Assembly: GCA_037134895.1 (NCBI GenBank)
Contig: JBAXLI010000006.1
Span: 46,824 to 110,823, forward strand
Source: CAIRDP01 sp037134895
GTDB lineage: Bacteria; Bacteroidota; Bacteroidia; Bacteroidales; FEN-979
Direction of reading: 5' to 3'
Length of the DNA stretch: 64,000 bases
The notes below the pieces were generated by a model. It saw only the letters and a list, made by a program, of their open reading frames with translations. It ran no database searches and had not been told where the DNA came from. Of the stretch, positions 1 to 7,837 are shown in pieces; the stretch's first letter is position 1; each line of letters begins with the position of its first letter. Made by a program: the position numbers and the translations under genes.

Positions 1-367
1 CGGACTTCTCATCATCCCTGTTTTGAACAGTAAATACGGACTTCTTATTTCGATGACATGCATCGGGATCGCATGGTCAAGCATCCTCTCAATGCCTTAT
101 GCCATGCTGACACCAGCACTGCCCCCCGACAAACTCGGAGTGATGATGGGGATCTTCAACCTGTTTATCGTAATACCACAGGTTATTGCCTCCAGCCTGC
201 TTGGAAAGGTGATTGAGATCTTCTTCTCAGGCAAACCGATGAGCGCTATGTTCATAGGAGGTATCTGCTTCGCTATCGCTTCAGTTACAACAATTGCATT
301 CGTTTCCTATAAAAAAAATATTCCTCTTTTAACTGCCGATAAGAGCTCAAAAAACCGTCTGCATTGA
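1..367 (+). CDS. MFS sugar transporter, C-terminal fragment (runs off the left edge)
   Basis: The reading frame is open from base 2, so the start lies outside the window; about 121 C-terminal residues are visible. They form roughly four hydrophobic segments and resemble the end of the complete transporter at 5099-6361: both share a proline-containing helix ending in MP/LP-[YF]A, followed by a G-[VF]-[MF]-MGIFNL-[FS]-V-[IL]-PQ-[VL] stretch. This makes it a paralogous inner-membrane major facilitator carrier, probably for maltose or maltodextrins as in the GPH/SLC45-like group. Specificity is inferred from the surrounding starch genes only. The stop overlaps the TTG start proposed for the next gene (TTGA), which suggests translational coupling. 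Confidence 0.8.
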   Translation, partial: GLLIIPVLNSKYGLLISMTCIGIAWSSILSMPYAMLTPALPPDKLGVMMGIFNLFIVIPQVIASSLLGKVIEIFFSGKPMSAMFIGGICFAIASVTTIAFVSYKKNIPLLTADKSSKNRLH

Positions 368-1674
368 AAAAACAACAGCTTATCCCGGTCCTGGCCATTG
401 TTCTGCTTGCTATGCTCACTGACTGCAAATTCCAGCCACGACATCCTGAAGCTATCAACCCTCCGTTGAATGAACAGTCAGTGAGGGAATACATCCGGTC
501 TGAGTATGACTATACCGAAAATTGGCTCAGCCAGTACAATACGTTGCGGGCTATCATCAAGGAGGAACTTTCATCCAGATTCTTGAAACTACCTGAACCC
601 ATAAAACAAAAATCGGATACGGCAATCATGGAGGGCGGCCGCTGGAGAGTATATATCCACGAAAGGAAAGAGATCCGTGCCCAGTCAGGAGGATCATTAA
701 AAACTGTTTACAGGCTTGTCGCCAGCGGCAGTGACAGCGTCTTCATCGAAGATTTCCTCGTTGTAAACCTGCAATGCCTGGTACTTCTGCTCAGTAACAA
801 CTTAAGTACTTCTATTGAAATCACCGACATCTTCACTGACAAAAAATCCGGAGCAGAAAATAAAATCAACTTCCCTGAGCCGGAAGGCAATATCAGCGGC
901 CTTTCATATGACAAGGAAAATGACAGGCTGGAATTTGTCTATTCAAGCTGTGTAACCCCACCAACTTGTTATGCCTACGGAATTCATTCCATGCATCTTG
1001 GCATTTTATGGAAATCAAAGATCCAGAGCTTTGCCCGTGAAGACTATAAGGCTCAAATCTTATTTATGACAGGGTTAAAGGGGAGAAAGATCCCGGTGTC
1101 GGTGGTAAAAAAGATTGATGAGGCAAAGCCTGACAAACCCGCTCCGGTGGCTGTCTTTGCCGATTGCCTGAAACCTGGCAGCCCGGTAAGCAACTTCAAC
1201 CCGGCACTGCTCTGCCTTCTTAACAGGGGGTTCACCATTGTACGTTTACATATTCCCGATGGGGATACATCGGTTCAAAGAGAGAATGATCTCATTTCAG
1301 ATGTTGTTTCTTCACTTGTCCATAATGGAATCGCTTCGCCCGGAATGATCACTCTTGTTGCTGCAGGTCCTGCTGCCACCATGGCATATATTTGTGCGCA
1401 AAGGCATTCTTCCTGGTTTAAAACCCTGGTACTCGAAAATCCGCCATCATTACCCCTTCAGGCAATTTCAGGTGCACCTTTCTGCTTAATTAATTCAGAA
1501 TACAACAATGCCGTGAGCGAGAATATCATCACCGGGTTTGTTCAGGAATACAGAAAAAAAGAAAAAAGTGAAAATATCCTTCTGATAAACAAAGGGAAGA
1601 ACATAAACAAAGACAGGGCATATATGGGAGATGTCATCACCTTTATCCTAGTCTCCAATGAAATTGATAATTAA
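364..1674 (+). CDS. Degenerate oligopeptidase B-like (S9 family) protein without catalytic triad
   Basis: This 436-residue protein follows the pattern of prolyl oligopeptidase/oligopeptidase B but is shorter than the usual ~700 residues. Residues 40-75 match the N-terminal ENDYTE helix region of OpdB, 192-206 match the YSSxxTPxxxYxY segment before the catalytic domain, and 286-300 match the LLxRGFxxxxxHxxGG strand. The nucleophile elbow, normally GGSAGG, reads A-A-G-P-A-A at about 333-338, so the serine is replaced by proline (P336). The Asp and His positions near the C-terminus also look lost. The start is TTG with a hydrophobic leader and a weak lipobox (L-T-D-C21), so it may be a lipoprotein. 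It sits between a transporter and malQ, so a binding role in the starch pathway is conceivable. The family assignment rests on my reading of these motifs. A proteolytic role is unlikely. Confidence 0.6.
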   Translation: MKKQQLIPVLAIVLLAMLTDCKFQPRHPEAINPPLNEQSVREYIRSEYDYTENWLSQYNTLRAIIKEELSSRFLKLPEPIKQKSDTAIMEGGRWRVYIHERKEIRAQSGGSLKTVYRLVASGSDSVFIEDFLVVNLQCLVLLLSNNLSTSIEITDIFTDKKSGAENKINFPEPEGNISGLSYDKENDRLEFVYSSCVTPPTCYAYGIHSMHLGILWKSKIQSFAREDYKAQILFMTGLKGRKIPVSVVKKIDEAKPDKPAPVAVFADCLKPGSPVSNFNPALLCLLNRGFTIVRLHIPDGDTSVQRENDLISDVVSSLVHNGIASPGMITLVAAGPAATMAYICAQRHSSWFKTLVLENPPSLPLQAISGAPFCLINSEYNNAVSENIITGFVQEYRKKEKSENILLINKGKNINKDRAYMGDVITFILVSNEIDN

Positions 1675-1703
1675 CCCAAGTGTACAATTAAACAATACAG
1701 ACC

Positions 1704-3218
1704 ATGATGAATGAACGTGCCTCCGGCATTCTGCTGCATCCTACTTCCCTGCCCGGCAAATACGGGATCGGAACACTCGGCAAAGCTGCATTTAATTTTA
1801 TTGACTTTCTCACTAAGGCAAAACAACAATACTGGCAGATTCTTCCCCTGGGCCCCACCGGGTATGGCGATTCCCCATACCAGTGTTATTCGGCTCATGC
1901 CGGAAACCCCGATCTGATCAACCTTGAACTCCTGGTAAAATACGGTCTGTTAACAAACGACGATCTGAACTCAATGCCCCATTTCCCACAGGGAGAAGTG
2001 CAATACGAACTGGTGCAGAAATCAAGGCTGCCTTTACTTCTCAAAGCTTTTCATGCCTTTGGGGAACATGCCCCGGATCTGGATAAACTTGCATACCGCA
2101 ACTTCCTGAAGAGTCATGCTGCATGGATTAACGATTACGCATTGTTCAGGGCCATCAAGGAAGAATCGGGAAACCTTCCATGGTATAACTGGGCAAAAGA
2201 GCTTAGAACCCGCAACCACGATGCTTTAAAAGCCGCAGAAAACAGGCTCTCAGGGAAGACCGACTTCCATAAATTTCTTCAGTTCCTCTTTGCAAAGCAG
2301 TGGCAAAGCGTTAAAGAATATGCTAAAAAACATAAGATTCTTATCATTGGCGATATCCCCCTGTATATTTCACCCGATTCGACTGATGCATGGGCCAATC
2401 CCGATGTGTTTGAATACGATGAAAACCTTCAGCCACTTAGAGTCGGGGGCGTGCCTCCCGATTATTTCAGCGAAACCGGTCAGCTCTGGGGAAACCCGCT
2501 GTTCAGGTGGGATGCGATGAAAAATAATGATTATAAATGGTGGATGGACCGGATTCGCACCAACCTGACCCTGTATGATGTTATCAGAATTGACCATTTC
2601 AGGGGATTTGCCGCCTACTGGGCTGTACCTTACGGGGAGGAAACAGCTGTCAGGGGAGAATGGATCCCCGGCCCGGGCAAGGACTTCTTCCACGCACTCC
2701 GGAAAGAATTCGGTAAGCTCCCGATCATAGCCGAAGACCTCGGTGTCATGACCCCCGATGTGGAGGACCTTCGTGACAGCTTCGGCCTTCCCGGGATGAA
2801 GATCCTCGAATTCGCCTTTGATTCATCGGAGGAAAATGACTACATCCCTTACAATTATACAAAAAACTGCATTGTTTATTCAGGCACTCATGATAATGAT
2901 ACCGTGGTCGGATGGTTCGCAAAAGCATCTGAAGCCGACAGGAAACAGGTACTTGCATATATCAATAATGACGGGAAAGATATCCACTGGTCATTCGTAA
3001 GGCTTGCGTGGTCATCGGTTGCGAATACTGCAATTGTGCCGATGCAGGATCTTCTCGGACTCGATTCCTCAACGAGGATGAACCTGCCGGGAACAGTCGG
3101 AGGCAATTGGAAGTGGAGAGCTAAGGAAGGTGATTTCCCCGATGAACTGGCCGGGGCCCTTGCCGATCTGACCGTTTTGTTCGGACGCACAAAAAAAACA
3201 ACAAGTAAACCAAAGTAA
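1704..3218 (+). CDS. malQ: 4-alpha-glucanotransferase (amylomaltase, GH77)
   Basis: The 504-residue product is a cytoplasmic GH77 enzyme that transfers alpha-1,4-glucan segments between maltodextrins and releases glucose. It has the family length and opens with the G-I-L-L-H-P-T-S-L-P motif. It contains the DSPYQ substrate-loop motif, the nucleophile in R-I-D-H-F-R-G, the acid/base Glu in I-A-E-D-L-G and the third carboxylate in G-T-H-D-N-D. There is no signal peptide. ATG 1704 is preferred over the following ATG at 1707 only because it is first; both fit. It lies 29 bp after the pseudo-oligopeptidase and 1 bp before the neopullulanase gene, so it is part of the same operon. It would process maltodextrins imported by the neighbouring MFS carriers. 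Confidence 0.95.
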   Translation: MMNERASGILLHPTSLPGKYGIGTLGKAAFNFIDFLTKAKQQYWQILPLGPTGYGDSPYQCYSAHAGNPDLINLELLVKYGLLTNDDLNSMPHFPQGEVQYELVQKSRLPLLLKAFHAFGEHAPDLDKLAYRNFLKSHAAWINDYALFRAIKEESGNLPWYNWAKELRTRNHDALKAAENRLSGKTDFHKFLQFLFAKQWQSVKEYAKKHKILIIGDIPLYISPDSTDAWANPDVFEYDENLQPLRVGGVPPDYFSETGQLWGNPLFRWDAMKNNDYKWWMDRIRTNLTLYDVIRIDHFRGFAAYWAVPYGEETAVRGEWIPGPGKDFFHALRKEFGKLPIIAEDLGVMTPDVEDLRDSFGLPGMKILEFAFDSSEENDYIPYNYTKNCIVYSGTHDNDTVVGWFAKASEADRKQVLAYINNDGKDIHWSFVRLAWSSVANTAIVPMQDLLGLDSSTRMNLPGTVGGNWKWRAKEGDFPDELAGALADLTVLFGRTKKTTSKPK

Positions 3219-3219
3219 A

Positions 3220-5076
3220 ATGAACCGCCTCATTGTTATACTGTTCTTACTGCTGCCTGCCTGCCTTCTTTCCCAGCAGTCAAGGATAGAGCGGGTCGAG
3301 CCTCCGTTCTGGTGGACCGGCTTTAAAAATCCGAACCTTCAGCTATTGGTCCATGGCAAAGATATTGCCGGATGCAGCGTTTCCCTTGCAGCGGCAAATA
3401 AGACAGGAATAGCGATTTCAGCCATCCACAAGGTTAAAAATCCTGATTACCTGTTCCTCGACCTTACGTTGAGTCCGGCTGTCCAACCTGGTTTTTACAC
3501 CCTTGAATTTAAGGAGAAAGATGTACTTGCGGCCACAGTGAATTACGAGCTGAAAGCCAGAAAACCCGGTTCATCCCAGCGAAAAGGCTTCAACAGTTCC
3601 GACGTGATCTACCTGATCATGCCCGACCGTTTCGCCAATGGTGATTTATCCAATGATAGTGTAAGGCGGATGCATCAGGGCACGGAGCGTTCAAAACCCG
3701 ACAGCAGGCATGGTGGTGATATCAAAGGTATTGCCGATCACCTTGATTATCTTCAGGAACTTGGTGCAACTGCGCTCTGGATGACGCCTTTGGTCGAAAA
3801 CAACCAGCCTGTATATTCTTATCACGGGTATTCAGCCACAGACTTTTACAAGACAGACCCCCGTTTCGGCACAAACGAAGATTATGTTAAGCTTGGAGAG
3901 GCCTTGCACAGCAAAGGAATGAAACTCATCATGGACCAGGTCTTTAATCATTGCGGCAGCGAACACTGGTGGATGAAAGACCTGCCCTCAGATGACTGGA
4001 TCAACCAGTGGCCTGAATTCACAAGGAGCAACTACAGGGCCGGCAGCATAAGCGACCCATATGTTGCAGCAGCCGACAGTATAAAGTTTTCGAGGGGGTG
4101 GTTTGATAAAACCATGCCAGACCTTAACCAGAGAAATCCATACCTGAAAAACTACCTGATCCAGAACAGCATATGGTGGGTGGAATTCGCCGGGCTGGAT
4201 GGTATTCGCCAGGACACATATTCTTATCCTTTCAAAGATATGATGAGTGAATGGGGAAAAAGAATGAACGAAGAGTATCCTGGCTTCAACATTGTCGGGG
4301 AATGCTGGATGGATTATCCGGCAACAGTCGCTTACTGGCAGAAAGGATCGAAGAACCTCGACGGGTTTAATTCAAACCTGCCGTCAGTGTTCGACTTCCC
4401 ACTTCGTAATGCCCTTACCCAGGCCTTCAATGAAAAAGAAGGATGGAATACCGGCATTTTGAGACTTTACGAGATAATTGCCCAGGACTTCTCTTATCCT
4501 GATCCCATGAACATCGTGACCTTTGCCGACAACCATGATGTCAACCGCTTCCTGGATACACAGGGGGATGACATCCGCAAACTTAAAATGGCCATGGCCT
4601 TTATCATGACGACCCGGGGCACCCCCGAGATCTTTTACGGAACAGAACTGTTGCTGACAACGGGGGCCGACCAGGGGCATGGGATGATACGGCGTGATGT
4701 GCCTGGCGGATGGCCTGGCGACAACCGTGATGCCTTTACTGCTTCAGGCCGCACAGTTGCTGAGAATGACATGTACAACTTTATGCACAGCCTGCTGAAT
4801 TACAGGAAAACAAGCCATGTGCTGCAATCGGGGAAACTTCTGCATTTCATTCCCTCCGATGGCATCTATACCTATTTCAGGTATGACGACAAGAACACTG
4901 TGATGGTGGTAATGAACAATGCCGACAGCCTTCAGACTATAAAAACCAATCGCTACGATGAAGTTCTGAAAAAATTCAGGACAGGCAGGGAGATCATCAG
5001 CGGGAACATGTTCACCGACCTCGGAAAGCTTACTGTTCCTGCGAAATCAGCCCTGATTATCGAACTTAAACCATGA
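3220..5076 (+). CDS. SusA-like neopullulanase / cyclomaltodextrinase (GH13)
   Basis: The 618-residue product matches Bacteroides SusA in length and design. It has a cleavable leader ending near L-L-S-Q, an N-terminal beta-sandwich domain (about 22-115), the GH13 barrel (about 125-540) and a C-terminal beta domain. The four GH13 regions are present: D239-x4-H244 (D-Q-V-F-N-H), nucleophile D332 in G-I-R-Q-D, acid/base E361 in V-G-E-C-W and H439-D440 in F-A-D-N-H-D. The expected place of action is the periplasm, where it would hydrolyse imported maltooligosaccharides, pullulan or cyclodextrins. It starts 1 bp after the malQ stop and is followed 22 bp later by an MFS sugar transporter. Confidence 0.9.
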   Translation: MNRLIVILFLLLPACLLSQQSRIERVEPPFWWTGFKNPNLQLLVHGKDIAGCSVSLAAANKTGIAISAIHKVKNPDYLFLDLTLSPAVQPGFYTLEFKEKDVLAATVNYELKARKPGSSQRKGFNSSDVIYLIMPDRFANGDLSNDSVRRMHQGTERSKPDSRHGGDIKGIADHLDYLQELGATALWMTPLVENNQPVYSYHGYSATDFYKTDPRFGTNEDYVKLGEALHSKGMKLIMDQVFNHCGSEHWWMKDLPSDDWINQWPEFTRSNYRAGSISDPYVAAADSIKFSRGWFDKTMPDLNQRNPYLKNYLIQNSIWWVEFAGLDGIRQDTYSYPFKDMMSEWGKRMNEEYPGFNIVGECWMDYPATVAYWQKGSKNLDGFNSNLPSVFDFPLRNALTQAFNEKEGWNTGILRLYEIIAQDFSYPDPMNIVTFADNHDVNRFLDTQGDDIRKLKMAMAFIMTTRGTPEIFYGTELLLTTGADQGHGMIRRDVPGGWPGDNRDAFTASGRTVAENDMYNFMHSLLNYRKTSHVLQSGKLLHFIPSDGIYTYFRYDDKNTVMVVMNNADSLQTIKTNRYDEVLKKFRTGREIISGNMFTDLGKLTVPAKSALIIELKP

Positions 5077-5098
5077 TCCATCTAATAAACCCGAAAGC

Positions 5099-6361
5099 AT
5101 GCTCCTGATTCAAAAGAAACTCTCGAACCTGTTTTACCTGCTCATCGGCTTTCCAAGTACCGCGATGGGCTTTGCCCTATCGATCCAGATCGCTGTTCTG
5201 AGTTGGATACTGCGGACGAAATACAACCTCGAAATCGACCAGATAGGTATCGTGTGGGCCGCCGGTCCGATTGCCGGTATCCTCGGCCAGCCGCTTGTCG
5301 GACTGATCAGCGACAAGATCTGGTTTTGGGGCGGAAGGCGTAAGCCTTTTATAATTATCGGAGGGATGCTGGCAGCCCTGATGATCTTCGCCCTTCCCAA
5401 CATTGATAAAATTAATGATTTCTTCGGGATCGGCAGTATACTTGCTGTAGCTGTAACTGTAGCCCTGACCCTCGACCTTTCGATCAACATCAGCTTCAAC
5501 CCTACACGGGCCATCATTGCCGATGTGACTCCTGACGGACAACCCCGTACCAAAGGATACACCTGGATGCAGAGTGTTTCAAACCTCTTCGGCAGCGGGG
5601 CCTATCTTATGGGAGCCCTTATCAGCAACTACTTCCTTATCTATGCCGGTGTGATCATCGTGTTCCTTTTCTCTATAGGGCCGCTGATCTTCATCGAGGA
5701 GCCCCGGGAACTTAAAGCATCGGAAGACGATAAAGGCAATGCCGTGAAGACTAAAACCCAGTGGGGAGAGCTTTTCAAACTGTATGTTGCTCACAGCTTT
5801 TCATGGCTGGGCATACAAACCATGTTTGTGTATATTTTCGCTTACCTGGAACAGAAAATGCCTTCAATGCAGAACGTCCCGGCCGCCGACCGCAACGCCC
5901 ATCTGGGACAGATGATAGGCTGGTCGTTTTTTATCCTGAACGCAGTAGGCGCTATTTGGCCTGCATTTCTGCTTGCCCCGATGAGCAAAAAGGCAGGCCG
6001 GGTAAAAACCCAGGCCCTGATGGTGGCCAGTATGAGCGCAGGATATTTCGGGATAGTTTTCCTGGCAAGTACTCCATTCATGCTGTATGCAATGATGTGC
6101 GTGCTGACTCTCGGATGGGCTGCCGTCGTGAGCCTGCCGTTTGCCATCATGTCTGAAAAAGTCGACAAAACCAGGATGGGATTCTTTATGGGCATCTTCA
6201 ACCTCAGCGTCGTACTTCCCCAGCTTGTTGCAAGCCTTGCAATCGGGCGTGTGATCAACCAGGCAGCAGACAAAAGCATGGTATTTGTCATAAGTGGTGT
6301 ATCACTTGCCATTTCAGCTTTCCTCTGGCTGTTCGTGAGCGAGAAAAAGAAATCTGTTTAA
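5099..6361 (+). CDS. MFS sugar transporter (maltose/maltodextrin type)
   Basis: The 420-residue polytopic protein shows about 12 hydrophobic helices. The loop between helices 2 and 3 reads S-D-K-x5-G-G-R-R-K-P-F, typical of GPH/SLC45-like members of the major facilitator superfamily. It is a paralogue of the truncated transporter at the left edge of the window. In Bacteroidota starch loci such a carrier moves maltose or short maltodextrins across the inner membrane, downstream of SusCD import and periplasmic hydrolysis. That substrate is inferred from context, since the gene sits between SusA-like neopullulanase and a T9SS esterase. It is followed 10 bp later by the next gene. Confidence 0.9.
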   Translation: MLLIQKKLSNLFYLLIGFPSTAMGFALSIQIAVLSWILRTKYNLEIDQIGIVWAAGPIAGILGQPLVGLISDKIWFWGGRRKPFIIIGGMLAALMIFALPNIDKINDFFGIGSILAVAVTVALTLDLSINISFNPTRAIIADVTPDGQPRTKGYTWMQSVSNLFGSGAYLMGALISNYFLIYAGVIIVFLFSIGPLIFIEEPRELKASEDDKGNAVKTKTQWGELFKLYVAHSFSWLGIQTMFVYIFAYLEQKMPSMQNVPAADRNAHLGQMIGWSFFILNAVGAIWPAFLLAPMSKKAGRVKTQALMVASMSAGYFGIVFLASTPFMLYAMMCVLTLGWAAVVSLPFAIMSEKVDKTRMGFFMGIFNLSVVLPQLVASLAIGRVINQAADKSMVFVISGVSLAISAFLWLFVSEKKKSV

Positions 6362-6371
6362 AACCTCAGAA

Positions 6372-7805
6372 ATGTACAAAGCCATTGGTATACTTTTCCT
6401 CCTGACAGCAAGCCTGGGATCTGAAGCCCAGACTTTTCAGAAATTTCTCGACAGGATCAATGCCCTTCCTCTTACTGAAAGACAGGCCGTGGCCGACAGT
6501 TTCATCACAGCCTGTCCATCCTTTCCTTTTATTGAGTTTGACACCCTTGCGCATCTGATATATACCGGAACAACCACTTCCGTAGCGATGGCCGGAGATG
6601 CCACACAATGGAACCCCAATGAGAACTTTACACTGATACAGGGAACGACCTTCTGGTACCTTACTAAAAAATACGAAGCTGATGCCCGCCTCGACTATAA
6701 ACTGGTGACCGGGGGCAGTAACTGGATTCTCGATCCCAGGAACCCTAAAACCTGCATTGGTGGCTATGGCCCAAACTCTGAACTAAGGATGGGAGGCAAC
6801 GTCCCTCCACCCGAAGTCCTGTATTACCCTGAAATCCCTCACGGGACAATCAAAGACACTACATTTCACAGCATTCTATTCAACAATACAAGGCAGGTAT
6901 TGATCTATCTACCTCCTTCATACCCCCTGCCCGGAATGGAGTACCCTGTGATCCTCTTCCACGACGGGCCTGAGTACATCAGCCTGGCCACCGCGAGAAA
7001 CGTTCTGGATTACCTTATCGCAAACAAAATAATGAACCCTGTGGTCGGGATCTTCGTACCCCCCGTCGACCGGCAACCCGAGTACGCCGGGACAAAGATT
7101 GACCTGTTCACATCATTCATTACAACAGAATTGATGCCCTTTTTCGACCAGAGATATAAGATCAGCAAAGACCCTGCTAAACGGGCCACCCTGGGCGCCT
7201 CCGACGGGGGGAATATTGCCCTCTACCTGGGAGTTAAAAAGCCCGGTTGCTTCGGGAAGATTGCAGCCCAGTCGAGCGACGTCATCCCTGCAATAAGCGA
7301 CGCTCTTCAGAACGGGCCAAAACTAAACCTCAGTTTCTATATCGACATCGGCACATACGATATCCCGCAACTGATCCCAATGGTGCACAACCTTCGCGAC
7401 ATCCTGCAGGCTAAAGGGTATTCCTACAGCTTCCGTGAGATCCATGAGGGACACTCCTGGGGTAACTGGAGAGAACACCTGAGGATCCCTTTGATGCAGT
7501 TTTTTCCTTATTCCTTGGGGATGAGTGAGATCCCCGACGACAATATCATCCGCCTTGAACCAAACAGGCCAAACCCTTTCAGGGGAAATACCGATATTAT
7601 CTTCACTGCCCCTGCCGGTTCAACAGTTCATCTCGATCTTTGCGATTTCTCAGGAAGACTGCTTGAATCAATCTTCAGCGGGACCGTTTCCGTGACCTCC
7701 GGAAGCATCAGGTTCAGCAAGGGAAACCTTAAGGCAGGAAACTACCTCTGCACACTTGAGGTCGGGGGTTACCACACCAGCAGAATTTTTACAATCATTG
7801 ATTAA
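6372..7805 (+). CDS. T9SS-secreted esterase with N-terminal CBM48-like domain
   Basis: The 477-residue product has a signal peptide ending near S-E-A-Q20. A beta-sandwich domain follows (about 60-140) of the kind seen before Fes-type esterases and GH13 enzymes, with an A-G-D-A-T-Q-W-N-P signature. The alpha/beta-hydrolase domain (about 160-385, PF00756 esterase family) has nucleophile S277 in G-A-S-D-G-G and a probable catalytic histidine H361 in E-G-H-S-W-G. Residues 395-477 form a Por-secretion C-terminal domain, with R-P-N-P at the start, D-F-S-G-R-L in the middle and K-A-G-N-Y before the end. It should therefore be exported by the type IX system to the surface. Substrate is unknown; removing acyl groups from polysaccharide is plausible. 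Confidence 0.85.
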   Translation: MYKAIGILFLLTASLGSEAQTFQKFLDRINALPLTERQAVADSFITACPSFPFIEFDTLAHLIYTGTTTSVAMAGDATQWNPNENFTLIQGTTFWYLTKKYEADARLDYKLVTGGSNWILDPRNPKTCIGGYGPNSELRMGGNVPPPEVLYYPEIPHGTIKDTTFHSILFNNTRQVLIYLPPSYPLPGMEYPVILFHDGPEYISLATARNVLDYLIANKIMNPVVGIFVPPVDRQPEYAGTKIDLFTSFITTELMPFFDQRYKISKDPAKRATLGASDGGNIALYLGVKKPGCFGKIAAQSSDVIPAISDALQNGPKLNLSFYIDIGTYDIPQLIPMVHNLRDILQAKGYSYSFREIHEGHSWGNWREHLRIPLMQFFPYSLGMSEIPDDNIIRLEPNRPNPFRGNTDIIFTAPAGSTVHLDLCDFSGRLLESIFSGTVSVTSGSIRFSKGNLKAGNYLCTLEVGGYHTSRIFTIID

Positions 7806-7837
7806 AGCCATATTTCTAACAATAAAATGCTGAATTC

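Noticed and set aside
5134..5562. Reverse-strand open frames of 120-140 codons across the MFS gene
   Set aside because: They lie opposite a well-supported transporter, have no recognisable motifs and fit antisense shadows of hydrophobic codons.
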